DNA of 64,000 bases from Streptomyces sp. Act143 (lineage in GTDB: Bacteria > Actinomycetota > Actinomycetes > Streptomycetales > Streptomycetaceae). The stretch is taken from NCBI RefSeq assembly GCF_003143935.1, contig NZ_QFRX01000001.1, positions 8,519,507-8,583,506 of the forward strand. The letters are read 5' to 3'. The notes below the pieces were generated by a model. The model saw nothing but the letters and a program-made list of their open reading frames with translations. It had not been told where the DNA came from and made no database searches. Shown piece after piece: positions 41,481 through 50,247 of the stretch; the stretch's first letter is position 1, and each line of letters begins with the position of its first letter. The position numbers were made by a program, and so were the translations under genes.

Positions 41481-42631
41481 AGCAGGGCGAGTTGACCCTC
41501 GGGGCCCTCTTCGTGACCGTCGAGCACCGACGCCGGCCCCCGTGCCCAGTCCGGTACCGGCAGCACCCCCGCCCTGCGCAGGTCCGCCGTCCTGATCCCG
41601 GACGTCAACTCCTCCTGCACCGGCTCCACTTCCGCCAGCAGCGCCAGGATCGTGATCAGCTCCAGCAGCTCCGACGTCCAGGTCTGGGTCCAGGTGGCCG
41701 GGCGGATCGCCGCCAGCGTGCCCGGCCCGGACTCCGCCGTCCGGGCCGTGAACCACTCCTCCAGGACCCGTACTCCACCCACCTCGTAGTCCCAGGCCTC
41801 CGGCGGTACCGGCGAGATGCGGCCCTCGTCGAGGTGGAGGGTCTCCTCGTCGCGGTCGTAGTGCAGGGTGAGCGGACGGGACGGCAGGGGAGCGCGGACG
41901 TAGGGGCGGCGGCCGCCCGGCAGCCGGGGGCGTTCGCCGTCACGGCGCATCAGCCACAGCAGCCGGTGGCCCGACTCCACGCCCCGCGCCCACAGTTCGG
42001 GGTCGCCGGTGAGCGGGACGGTCAGGTCGGGGCGGACCGCGGCCATGATCCAGGCGAGGACGTCCGGCGGGGACGGGGTCTGCCCGAGACGCTCGCCCAG
42101 AACGGTCAACAGGCCCGGCGCCAGATTCGGTTCGGTGCCTCCCGGGCGGCGGTACAGCGGGCGGACCCGGCCGGGCCGCAGCAGCGGGAACAGCGAGGTG
42201 GCCACCAGCAGCGGGCCCGGTCCGCCACCCGCCGTCTCCGCCACGAACACCTGGTCGTCGTCGGCCACCCGCCACAACTCCGGGCGGGCGGTGTCGATCA
42301 GACGGTGGTCCGGGATCAGCCACTGTTCGTCGAAGGGGGCGTACAGGACGCGGACGGGCTCGGGGCAGGGGCCGGTCGCCCGGACGAGTTTCTCCGTGCC
42401 GCCGGTACGGCCCGGCAGTTGGCCCACCGCCGAGCGCAGGGTGCGCGAGCGCGTCGGCTCGAACAGGGCCTCGCGGTCCGGCCCTTCGGCCTTCAGCAAG
42501 GCGTCCCAGCGGGCTTTCAGGGAGGCCGCGTCGGGACCCGCCGGCCACCCCCGGCCGAGCCGCGGCGGTGCGACGGACCACGGCATGAGGTCCGCGAGCA
42601 GCGGAGCGTCGTCGTGCGTCACGCTGGGCAT
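41477..42631 (-). CDS. Stand-alone protein resembling Type ISP R-M specificity domain
   Basis: A 384-residue protein from ATG 42631 (a GTG at 42652 would add 7). It resembles the C-terminal specificity part of Type ISP (LlaBIII-like) restriction-modification enzymes: RVLYAPFDEQWLIPDHRLIDTARPELWRV, then APGLLTVLGERLG, VPLTGDPELWARGVESGHRLLWL, and YEVGGVRVLEEWFTAR. There is no methyltransferase, helicase or nuclease motif here or nearby. It is the third gene of an operon with hmgA and a GntR regulator. Assignment is by memory of the family; the role of a solo copy is unknown. A basic-cell function such as DNA binding without modification is possible but not shown. Confidence 0.6.
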   Translation of the reverse strand: MPSVTHDDAPLLADLMPWSVAPPRLGRGWPAGPDAASLKARWDALLKAEGPDREALFEPTRSRTLRSAVGQLPGRTGGTEKLVRATGPCPEPVRVLYAPFDEQWLIPDHRLIDTARPELWRVADDDQVFVAETAGGGPGPLLVATSLFPLLRPGRVRPLYRRPGGTEPNLAPGLLTVLGERLGQTPSPPDVLAWIMAAVRPDLTVPLTGDPELWARGVESGHRLLWLMRRDGERPRLPGGRRPYVRAPLPSRPLTLHYDRDEETLHLDEGRISPVPPEAWDYEVGGVRVLEEWFTARTAESGPGTLAAIRPATWTQTWTSELLELITILALLAEVEPVQEELTSGIRTADLRRAGVLPVPDWARGPASVLDGHEEGPEGQLALL

Positions 42632-42657
42632 CGTACGACTTCGCCGCGACACCGGGG

Positions 42658-43407
42658 TCAGGTCGCCTCCAAGGTCACCGTGAAGGAGAAGCGGTCGCCC
42701 CGGTAGTGGATGACCGCCACGTCCAGCACCCGCCCCTCCGTGTCATAGGTGACGCCCGTGTAGTGCAGGATCGGGCTGAGCAGCGGCACTCGGAGCAGCT
42801 GGGCCGTCTCCGGGTCGGCCAGCCGCGCCTCCACGGTGTCCGTGATGCGGCTGATGTCCGCCCCGACGACATCCCGCAGCACCTTGGTCATCGGCCGGCG
42901 GACCAGGTCCTCGGGGTCGATGCGGGCGGCGAGTTCGGGACGGACCCAGTTGCGCGCGTGGTTCGTCGGCTCACCGGTCTTCTCGTCCGAGCGCAGCCGG
43001 TGGTATGTCCCCAGCTCGTCCAGGTCGGGGTAGTGCTCGGCGAGTTCGGGCGGCACCGGACCCCTGCCGTGCTCCAGCAGTTCCGTGGTCATGCCGGACT
43101 GCTGGGCCACGATCGCGTCCACCGAGCCGAGCAGCCGCACCGGAGCGGTCCGCAGCGCGTTCGGCTCGATGAAGGTGCCGCGCCGGCGGTGGCGCGTGAT
43201 CAGCCCCTCGTCCTCCAGCTCCTTCAGCGCCTGCCGCATGGTCAGCACGCTCACCCCGTAGTGGCCCGCCAACTGCTCCTCGGTGGGCAGTCGCAGCGGG
43301 TCCTGGGGCGAGCGGCCCAGTATCGAGGCGCGCAGCGACTGCGACACCTGGTACCAGAGCGGCAGCTTGCGGTTCAGGACGATCGAGTCCGGGGCGAAGG
43401 AGGTCAC
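42658..43407 (-). CDS. GntR-family regulator with UTRA domain (HutC type)
   Basis: A 249-residue regulator. The N-terminal winged helix (LPLWYQVSQSLRASIL to HRRRGTFIEPN, about 15-85) is followed by the UTRA ligand-binding domain ending VAVIHYRGDRFSFTVTLEAT. GTG at 43407 is the likely start, 27 nt after the hmgA stop. Being co-transcribed with hmgA, it may sense an intermediate of tyrosine/homogentisate breakdown. The candidate palindrome before hmgA (44774-44793) is its most likely site. Confidence 0.9.
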   Translation of the reverse strand: MTSFAPDSIVLNRKLPLWYQVSQSLRASILGRSPQDPLRLPTEEQLAGHYGVSVLTMRQALKELEDEGLITRHRRRGTFIEPNALRTAPVRLLGSVDAIVAQQSGMTTELLEHGRGPVPPELAEHYPDLDELGTYHRLRSDEKTGEPTNHARNWVRPELAARIDPEDLVRRPMTKVLRDVVGADISRITDTVEARLADPETAQLLRVPLLSPILHYTGVTYDTEGRVLDVAVIHYRGDRFSFTVTLEAT

Positions 43408-43434
43408 AGGGCCATCCGTACCGGTCGGGGATCT

Positions 43435-44751
43435 TCAGTGCAAGGGGCGGAAGTGGCGCTCCAGGCCCTGCCACACGTCGTCGTAGTGGCGTTGCAGGTG
43501 GTCCGCCTGGGCGGCGTGGGCGGTCAGCGTCACCGGCCACCGCGTCTCGAACATGAACGCCAGCCCGTCGTCCACCTTCTGCGGCTTCAGCTCGGCCGCG
43601 CTCGCCTTGTCGAAGGTCTCCCGGTCCGGTCCGTGCGCCGACATCATGTTGTGCAGCGAGCCGCCGCCGGGCACGAAGCCCTCCGCCTTGGCGTCGTAGG
43701 CGCCCTCGATGAGGCCCATGTACTCGCTCATCACGTTCCGGTGGAAGTACGGCGGCCGGAAGGTGTCCTCGCCCACCAGCCAGCGCGGCGCGAAGACCAC
43801 GAAGTCCACCCCGGCGAGACCGGGGGTGTCGCTCGGCGACGTCAGCACCGTGAAGATCGACGGGTCCGGGTGGTCGTACGAGATCGTCCCGATGACATTG
43901 AAACGGCGCAGATCGTAGACGTACGGCACGAGGTTGCCGTGCCAGGCGACCACGTCCAGCGGGGAGTGGTCGTAGCGGGCCGTCCAGAGGTTGCCGCAGA
44001 ACTTGTTCACCACCTCCACCGGGCCCTCGGTGTCGTCGTACGCCGCGACCGGCGCCTTGAAGTCCCGGGCGTTGGCCAGGCCGTTGGCGCCGATCGGGCC
44101 GAGGTCGGGGAGGCGGAAGGGGGCGCCGTAGTTCTCGCAGACGTACCCGCGGGCCGACTCGTCGAGGAGTTCCACCCGGAACCGCACGCCCCGCGGGATC
44201 AGCGCGACATGGCCGGGCTCGGCGTGCAGCAGTCCGAACTCGGTGTGCAGGAGGAGCCCGCCGCGCTCGGGGACGATCAGCAGCTCGCCGTCGGCATCGC
44301 TGAAGACGCGGTCCATGGAGTCGGTGGCGTGGTACAGGTGCACGGCCATGCCGGTGCGCTGGGCCGCGTCGCCGTTGCCGCCGAGGGTCCACAGGCCGGC
44401 CAGGAAGTCGGTGCCCTCCGTGGGTTCGGGGAGCGGGTTCCAGCGCAGCCGGTTCGGGTCGGGCACGGACTCGGTGAAGGGTGCCGTGCGGAGCCATCCG
44501 TTGTGGGCGTGGGTGAACGCCGGGTGCGCGGCCGACGGGCGGATGCGGTACAGCCAGGAGCGGCGGTTGTGGGCGCGGGGCTCGGTGAACGCCGTGCCGC
44601 TCAGCTGCTCCGCGTACAGGCCGAGAGGGGCGCGTTGCGGTGAGTTGCGGCCCTCGGGCAGTGCCCCCGGGACCGCCTCCGAGCTGTGCTCGTTGCCGAA
44701 GCCGGAGAGGTAGGTCAGGCCTTCCGCGGTCTTCCGCGTGTCCCCGCTCAT
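43435..44751 (-). CDS. hmgA: Homogentisate 1,2-dioxygenase
   Basis: A 438-residue enzyme of normal length. It opens TYLSGFGNEHSSEAVPGALPEGRNSPQ, the family start. FHRNVMSEYMGLIEG holds the iron ligands His and Glu, and GGSLHNMMSAHGPDRETFD a third His. It opens the homogentisate ring with O2 to give maleylacetoacetate, in tyrosine and phenylalanine breakdown. The next enzymes (maleylacetoacetate isomerase, fumarylacetoacetase) are not in this window. The promoter region has an imperfect palindrome at 44774-44793; the gene heads an operon with a GntR regulator and the Type ISP-like protein. Confidence 0.97.
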   Translation of the reverse strand: MSGDTRKTAEGLTYLSGFGNEHSSEAVPGALPEGRNSPQRAPLGLYAEQLSGTAFTEPRAHNRRSWLYRIRPSAAHPAFTHAHNGWLRTAPFTESVPDPNRLRWNPLPEPTEGTDFLAGLWTLGGNGDAAQRTGMAVHLYHATDSMDRVFSDADGELLIVPERGGLLLHTEFGLLHAEPGHVALIPRGVRFRVELLDESARGYVCENYGAPFRLPDLGPIGANGLANARDFKAPVAAYDDTEGPVEVVNKFCGNLWTARYDHSPLDVVAWHGNLVPYVYDLRRFNVIGTISYDHPDPSIFTVLTSPSDTPGLAGVDFVVFAPRWLVGEDTFRPPYFHRNVMSEYMGLIEGAYDAKAEGFVPGGGSLHNMMSAHGPDRETFDKASAAELKPQKVDDGLAFMFETRWPVTLTAHAAQADHLQRHYDDVWQGLERHFRPLH

Positions 44752-44773
44752 GATCGCTCCCTTGCGGTCTGAT

Positions 44774-44793
44774 TCCTATGGGACACCGTAGGA
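44774..44793. promoter_or_regulatory. Candidate operator upstream of hmgA
   Basis: TCCTATGG-GACA-CCGTAGGA is an 8-bp inverted repeat with one mismatch, 23-42 nt before the hmgA start. It is a plausible site for the operon's own GntR protein or another regulator. Confidence 0.6.
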
Positions 44794-44901
44794 TTGCGAT
44801 TTCGCCCGCGCAAGGGGTAGTCCGGAGGTCCTCATCAGGGAGGAGGAGAACCAGCCTCCAGGGGGATCCGACTGCCGGACGGCTGTTCTACGCTCCCGGG
44901 C

Positions 44902-45687
44902 ATGACGTGGACGCGGGCCCTCCCGGCCGCGCTCGCGGTCTGTGTCCTGCTGCTGACCGGAACCGCGAGCTGCGACTCCGGCGATGCGGGGCAGAAACAG
45001 AGAGCGGTGTCGCCCTCGCCGGTGGGCAAGGTGCTCAAGGACACCGACGAGCAGGGCCGGCACTACCGCGAGGTGGACGGCAAGGACGCCCCCGACGTCG
45101 GCATCGAGGTGCAGCCCGACACCGACGACAGCTGGGACGTACGCCTGACCGTCACCCGCTTCCGCTTCTCCCCGCCCGGCGCCGGGGCGGCCCCGGTGGA
45201 GGGCCGCGGACTCGCCTACCTGTACGTCGACGGCGGCCTCGTCACCCGGCTGCGCACCCCCGAGTACCGCATCCCCGGCGACCTCGTCCCACGCGGTACC
45301 CATACGGTCACCGTCCGCCTCTACGCCGACGACGGCACCGTGTGGGCGGTCGACGGCGACCCGGTGGAGAGCGCGGCGGACATCACGGTGTCGGGCGCCG
45401 AGGCGTCGCCGGACGCGGAGATCTCGCCGGGAGCCGTGGCTTCGCCGGGCTCGGTGACCGCGCAGGGCTCTGCGGCCTCGCCGGGCTCGGTGACCGCGCA
45501 GGGCTCTGCGGCTTCGCCGCACTTCGCCGCTTCGCCGCACGCCTCGGCCTCGACGGACGTCGCCGCCGTCGCTGCCGCCGCTGACGCCTCCGCGTCCCCT
45601 TCCGGCCCGGCCGTGCTGAGTGCACCCGGCACGTATGTGCGTACTGGGGGGCGAGGTTCACCGGACTGCGCCGGAAAGGCATCATGA
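44902..45687 (+). CDS. Putative secreted lipoprotein with repetitive Ser/Ala tail
   Basis: A 261-residue protein. The N-terminus (TWTRALPAALAVCVLLLTGTASC) is a signal with a lipobox-like TASC at about residue 24, a weak but plausible lipid-attachment site. The middle (about 40-165) has beta-rich segments such as RGTHTVTVRLYADDGTVWAV, like a Ig- or FN3-type domain. The tail has Ser/Ala/Pro-rich repeats from a 36-bp duplication. I do not recognise the family. Its stop overlaps the TetR start as ATGA, so they form one unit; the regulator may respond to something related to this protein. Confidence 0.68.
   Translation: MTWTRALPAALAVCVLLLTGTASCDSGDAGQKQRAVSPSPVGKVLKDTDEQGRHYREVDGKDAPDVGIEVQPDTDDSWDVRLTVTRFRFSPPGAGAAPVEGRGLAYLYVDGGLVTRLRTPEYRIPGDLVPRGTHTVTVRLYADDGTVWAVDGDPVESAADITVSGAEASPDAEISPGAVASPGSVTAQGSAASPGSVTAQGSAASPHFAASPHASASTDVAAVAAAADASASPSGPAVLSAPGTYVRTGGRGSPDCAGKAS
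45442..45513. repeat. 36-bp direct duplication in the lipoprotein tail
   Basis: Two almost identical 36-bp units, starting at 45442 and 45478, encode SPGSVTAQGSAA twice. Shorter TCGCCGC repeats follow. The tail probably varies in length between strains. Confidence 0.85.
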
Positions 45688-46304
45688 AGCCCGTGCCCCA
45701 CGCGACATCCGCGACATCGCTCCGCCGAGCGCCCGTGCAGCGGCGCAGTGCCGAACGGCTGACCAGGATTCTCGACGCCTGCGCCGACCTCCTCGACGAG
45801 GTCGGTTACGACGACCTGAGCACGCGGGCCGTCGCCCAGCGGGCCGGCGTCCCCATCGGCTCCGTCTACCGCTTCTTCGGCAACAAGCGGCAGATGGCCG
45901 ACGCCCTGGCCCAGCGCAACCTGGAGCGCTTCAGCGAGCAGGTCGCCGAGCGCCTCCGGGGCGCCGACGGGCACTGGCGGGCCGCCCTGGACGCCGTCCT
46001 CGACGAGTACCTCGTCATGAAGCGCTCGGTGCCCGGCTTCTCCCTCGTCGACTTCGGCAACCAGATCCCCGTCGGCTCCCGCGCCGAACCCAACCACCGC
46101 GTCGCCGACCGCCTCACCGAGCTCCTCTCCGGCTACCTCCACCGCGAGCCCGACGACGATCTGCGCCGCACCTTCCTGATCGCCGTGGAGACCGCCGACA
46201 CCCTCGTCCACCTGGCCTTCCGGGTGGCGCCGGGCGGCGACGAGCGGATCATCGCGGAGGCCCGCGAGATGCTCCGCGCCTATCTCGCCCGGGTGCTGGA
46301 CTGA
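45684..46304 (+). CDS. TetR-family transcriptional regulator
   Basis: A 206-residue regulator with an N-terminal helix-turn-helix (RILDACADLLDEVGYDDLSTRAVAQRAGVPIGSVYRFFGNK, about 30-70) and a helical C-terminal domain. ATG at 45684 overlaps the upstream stop. It lies 94 nt before the molybdopterin oxidoreductase gene and just upstream of the palindromic site at 46342-46361, which could be its operator. Confidence 0.9.
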   Translation: MKPVPHATSATSLRRAPVQRRSAERLTRILDACADLLDEVGYDDLSTRAVAQRAGVPIGSVYRFFGNKRQMADALAQRNLERFSEQVAERLRGADGHWRAALDAVLDEYLVMKRSVPGFSLVDFGNQIPVGSRAEPNHRVADRLTELLSGYLHREPDDDLRRTFLIAVETADTLVHLAFRVAPGGDERIIAEAREMLRAYLARVLD

Positions 46305-46341
46305 CCGCCGCCGCACGGCCCGGCGCGCAGGGACTCCCCAC

Positions 46342-46361
46342 CATGCCTACTGGTCGGTATG
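46342..46361. promoter_or_regulatory. Candidate TetR-type operator before the oxidoreductase
   Basis: CATGCCTACTGGTCGGTATG is a partly palindromic 20-mer 38 nt before the GTG at 46399. It agrees with the reverse complement of the site at 57880-57899 at about 15 of 20 positions. Confidence 0.5.
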
Positions 46362-46398
46362 CTCGGCCGGGACCGGCACCGCTGCCCCGGGAGGACCC

Positions 46399-48636
46399 GT
46401 GTCCCGCACCGCCCTGCGTATCTGCCCCCTGTGCGAGGCCACCTGCGGCCTGACCCTCACCATCGAGGGGACCCGGGTCACCGGTGCCCGCGGCGATCGC
46501 GACGACGTGTTCAGCCAGGGGTTCATCTGCCCCAAGGGCGCCGCCTTCGGTGCCGTCGACGGCGACCCCGACCGGCTGCGCACCCCGCTGGTCCGCAAGG
46601 ACGGCGAGCTGCGCGAGGCCACCTGGGAGGAGGCCTTCGACGCGGTGGCCGCCGGCATCCGGCCGGTCGTCGAGCGCCACGGCCCGCACGCGGTGGGCGT
46701 CGTGCTCGGCAACCCCAACGTCCACACCATGGCCGGCGCCCTCTACCCGCCGGTCCTGCTCGCCGGTCTCGGCACCCGCAGCGTCTTCACCGCCTCGACG
46801 GTCGACCAGATGCCCAAGCACGTCTCCAGCGGGCTTCTCTTCGGCGACGCCAACGCGATCCCGGTCCCGGACCTCGACCACACCGACCATCTGCTGCTCA
46901 TCGGCGCCAACCCCCTGGAGTCCAACGGCAGTCTGTGCACCGCCCCCGACTTCCCCGGCAAGCTCAAGGCGCTCAAGGCCCGCGGCGGCACCCTCACCGT
47001 CATCGACCCCCGCCGCACCCGCACCGCGAAGCTCGCCGACCGCCACCTCGCGATCCGCCCCGGCGCGGACGCGCTGCTGCTGGCGGCGATGACGTACACC
47101 CTGTTCGAGGAGGGCCTCGTCGACCCGGGGGAGCTGACCCCGCACCTGCAAGGGCTCGACGAACTCCGCGATGCCGTAGGGGACTTCACGCCCGAGGCCG
47201 TCGCCGGCGCCTGTGACGTCGACGCCGCCACCATCCGCACCCTCGCCCGCGAGCTGGCCGCCGCCCCCACCGCCGCCGTCTACGCCCGCATCGGCAGCTG
47301 CACCGTCCCGCACGGCACGCTGGCCAGCTGGCTGGTCGACGTGCTGAACATCCTGACCGGCAACCTCGACCGGCCGGGCGGCGCCCTCTTCCCGCAGGCC
47401 GCCACCGACCGCACCCCCCGGCCCGCCGGGCCCAGCCACGGCTTCGCGCTCGGCCGCTGGCACTCCCGGGTGAGCCGGCATCCCGAGGCCAAGGGCGAAC
47501 TGCCCATCTCCGCCCTCGCCGAGGAGATCGACACCGCGACCGAGGAGGGCGAGCCGGTCCGGGCGGTCGTCACCGTCGCCGCCAACCCCGTCCTGTCGGT
47601 GCCCGACGGCGACCGGCTCGACAAGGCCCTCGACGGGCTCGACTTCATGGTCAGCGTCGACCCCTACCTCAACGAGACCTCACGCCACGCCCACGTCGTG
47701 CTGCCCCCGCCGCCGCCCTCGCAGAGCCCGCACCACGACTTCGCCTTCAACACCCTCGCCGTCCGCAACCAGGTCCGCTACACCCGCCCCGCCGTTCCGC
47801 TGGAGCCCGGCCGCATGGCCGAGACCGAGATCCTGGCCCGACTGGTCCTCGCCGCCACCGGCATGCACGGCGCCGACCCGTCGGCCGTGGACGACCTGGT
47901 CATCGGACAGACCCTCGGCAAGGCCGTCAAGGAACCCCACTCGCCGGTGCACGGCCGTGACGCCAGGGAACTCGCCGGTCTGCTGACCGGTGTCTCCGGC
48001 CCCGAGCGGCGGCTCGACATGATGCTGCGCCTCGGCCCCTACGGCGACGGGTTCGGCGTACGACCGGACGGGCTGAGCCTGGAGAAGCTGCTGGCGCATC
48101 CGCACGGCCTCGACCTCGGACCGCTCGCCTCCCGGCTGCCGCAGCCGCTGAAGACGCGCAGCGGGAAGGTGGAGTTGCTGCCGCAGCCGATCGCCGACGA
48201 CCTGCCCCGGCTGCGGCAGGCCCTGACCGAGCGTCCGGAAGGGCTGGTCCTCGTCGGCCGCCGTCACCTGCGCTCCAACAACAGCTGGATGCACAACGTC
48301 CCGGCCCTCACCGGCGGCACCAACCGCTGCACCCTGCACATCCACCCCGAGGACGCCGACAGGCTGGGCGTGGGCGACGGGCAGGCGGTACGGGTCAAGG
48401 GCGCCGGGGGAGAGGTCGTCGCGCCCGTGGAGGTCACCGACACCGTGCGGCCCGGCGTGGTCAGCCTCCCGCACGGCTGGGGCCACGACCGCCCCGGAAC
48501 CCGCCTCGGCCATGCCGCCACCGACCCCGGCGTCAACGTCAACCAGCTCCTCGACGGCAGCCTGCTCGACCCCCTGTCGGGCAACGCGGTACTCAACGGC
48601 GTCCCCGTAAAACTGGCCACCGCGTCGGCCCCGTGA
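46399..48636 (+). CDS. Molybdopterin-dependent oxidoreductase (FdhF/NarB-like)
   Basis: A 745-residue enzyme of the DMSO reductase/formate dehydrogenase superfamily. The N-terminal 4Fe-4S site is C9-x2-C12-x3-C16-x27-C44 (ICPLCEATCGLTL and ICPKG). A molybdopterin-binding core and C-terminal MopB_CT-type domain (IHPEDADRLGVGDGQAVRVKG) follow. The substrate is not evident; physiological partners (FdhD-like, iron-sulfur subunit) are not adjacent. GTG at 46399 follows GGAGG. Length is typical for cytoplasmic single-subunit relatives. Confidence 0.88.
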   Translation: MSRTALRICPLCEATCGLTLTIEGTRVTGARGDRDDVFSQGFICPKGAAFGAVDGDPDRLRTPLVRKDGELREATWEEAFDAVAAGIRPVVERHGPHAVGVVLGNPNVHTMAGALYPPVLLAGLGTRSVFTASTVDQMPKHVSSGLLFGDANAIPVPDLDHTDHLLLIGANPLESNGSLCTAPDFPGKLKALKARGGTLTVIDPRRTRTAKLADRHLAIRPGADALLLAAMTYTLFEEGLVDPGELTPHLQGLDELRDAVGDFTPEAVAGACDVDAATIRTLARELAAAPTAAVYARIGSCTVPHGTLASWLVDVLNILTGNLDRPGGALFPQAATDRTPRPAGPSHGFALGRWHSRVSRHPEAKGELPISALAEEIDTATEEGEPVRAVVTVAANPVLSVPDGDRLDKALDGLDFMVSVDPYLNETSRHAHVVLPPPPPSQSPHHDFAFNTLAVRNQVRYTRPAVPLEPGRMAETEILARLVLAATGMHGADPSAVDDLVIGQTLGKAVKEPHSPVHGRDARELAGLLTGVSGPERRLDMMLRLGPYGDGFGVRPDGLSLEKLLAHPHGLDLGPLASRLPQPLKTRSGKVELLPQPIADDLPRLRQALTERPEGLVLVGRRHLRSNNSWMHNVPALTGGTNRCTLHIHPEDADRLGVGDGQAVRVKGAGGEVVAPVEVTDTVRPGVVSLPHGWGHDRPGTRLGHAATDPGVNVNQLLDGSLLDPLSGNAVLNGVPVKLATASAP

Positions 48637-48776
48637 GCAGCGCAAAGCCGTGACCTGCAGTTTTGCGCTTATTGCTCGCACGTCAACGTCTTGTTAACAC
48701 CGCTCGACGGCACCTAACGTCCATCGCACCGCCGGCCCTGGTGGGATGTTCAAGGGCGAACGTTAGGTATCCACTC

Positions 48777-50225
48777 ATGTTGACCATCCTCGGCTTCGCC
48801 ATGATCGCGACCTTCCTGGTCCTGATCATGATGAAGAAGATGTCGCCGATCGCGGCGCTCGTGCTGATCCCGGCATTGTTCTGCGTGTTCGTAGGAAAGG
48901 GCGCCAAGCTCGGTGACTACGTCATCGACGGCGTCACCAGCCTCGCCCCCACCGCGGCGATGCTCATGTTCGCGATCGTCTACTTCGGTGTGATGATCGA
49001 CGTCGGCCTCTTCGACCCGATCGTCCGGGGCATCCTGAAGTTCGCGAAGGCCGACCCGATGCGGATCGTCGTCGGCACCGCGATCCTGGCCGCGATCGTC
49101 TCCCTCGACGGCGACGGCTCGACCACCTTCATGATCACGGTCTCGGCGATGTACCCGCTGTACAAGCGCCTCAAGATGAGCCTGGTCGTGATGACCGGTG
49201 TGGCCGCCATGGCCAACGGCGTGATGAACACCCTGCCGTGGGGCGGCCCGACCGCCCGTGCGGCCACCGCGCTCAAGCTCGACGCCAGCGACATCTTCGT
49301 CCCGATGATCCCGGCCCTGGCCGTCGGCCTGGTGGGCGTCTTCGTCCTGTCGTACTTCCTCGGCCTGCGCGAGCGGAAGCGGCTCGGTGTGCTGACGCTG
49401 GAGGAGGTCCTGGCCGAGGAGAAGGAGACCGAGACGGTCCTCGTGGGCGCCGGTTCCGGCGGCACGGGCGCGAGCAGGACCACCGGCGGCTCCGGCACCG
49501 GCTCCGGCTCCGGCACCGGCACCGGCTCCGGCTCCGGCTCCGGCACCGGCACCGACGCCGAGGACGACGAGGAGCAGGAGCGCTTCACGGTCCTCGACCC
49601 GAACCGCGCCACCCTGCGCCCCAAGCTGTACTGGTTCAACGCGCTGGTCACCGCCACCCTGCTGACCGCCATGATCATGGAATGGCTGCCGATCCCGGTG
49701 CTGTTCCTGCTCGGCGCCGCGCTCGTGCTCACGGTCAACTTCCCGCACATCCCCGACCAGAAGGCCCGGCTGGCCGCCCACGCCGACAACGTCCTCAACG
49801 TCTCCGGCATGGTCTTCGCCGCCGCCGTCTTCACCGGCGTCCTCCAGGGCACCGGCATGGTCGACCACATGGCCCGCTGGATGGTCGACGTCATCCCCGA
49901 GGGCATGGGCCCGCACATGGCCCTCGTCACCGGTGTGCTGAGCCTGCCGCTCACCTACTTCATGTCGAACGACGGCTTCTACTTCGGCGTCCTGCCCGTC
50001 CTCGCCGAGGCCGGTGCCGCGCACGGCGTCTCCCCGCTGGAGATGGCCCGCGCCTCCCTCGTCGGCCAGCCGCTGCACATGTCCAGCCCGCTCGTCCCGG
50101 CCGTCTACGTCCTGGTCGGCATGGCCAAGGTGGAGTTCGGCGACCACACGAAATTCGTGGTCAAGTGGGCCGCCCTCACCTGCCTGATCATCCTCGGGGC
50201 AGGCATCCTCTTCGGCATCATCTGA
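48777..50225 (+). CDS. CitMHS-family citrate:H+ symporter
   Basis: A 482-residue transporter with about 12 hydrophobic segments. The family start is LTILGFAMIATFLVLIMMKKMSPIAALVLIP; SLDGDGSTTFMITVSAMYPLY and NGVMNTLPWGGPTARAA are hallmark segments of citrate-Mg or citrate-Ca symporters. A Gly/Ser/Thr-rich loop (about 232-260, encoded by GGCTCC/GGCACC repeats) splits the two halves. ATG at 48777 is chosen; the ribosome site is weak. It precedes the MFS gene by 22 nt and is probably co-transcribed with it. It would take up metal-complexed citrate. Confidence 0.92.
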   Translation: MLTILGFAMIATFLVLIMMKKMSPIAALVLIPALFCVFVGKGAKLGDYVIDGVTSLAPTAAMLMFAIVYFGVMIDVGLFDPIVRGILKFAKADPMRIVVGTAILAAIVSLDGDGSTTFMITVSAMYPLYKRLKMSLVVMTGVAAMANGVMNTLPWGGPTARAATALKLDASDIFVPMIPALAVGLVGVFVLSYFLGLRERKRLGVLTLEEVLAEEKETETVLVGAGSGGTGASRTTGGSGTGSGSGTGTGSGSGSGTGTDAEDDEEQERFTVLDPNRATLRPKLYWFNALVTATLLTAMIMEWLPIPVLFLLGAALVLTVNFPHIPDQKARLAAHADNVLNVSGMVFAAAVFTGVLQGTGMVDHMARWMVDVIPEGMGPHMALVTGVLSLPLTYFMSNDGFYFGVLPVLAEAGAAHGVSPLEMARASLVGQPLHMSSPLVPAVYVLVGMAKVEFGDHTKFVVKWAALTCLIILGAGILFGII

Positions 50226-50247
50226 TCCTCGCAAGGAGACTCCGATC

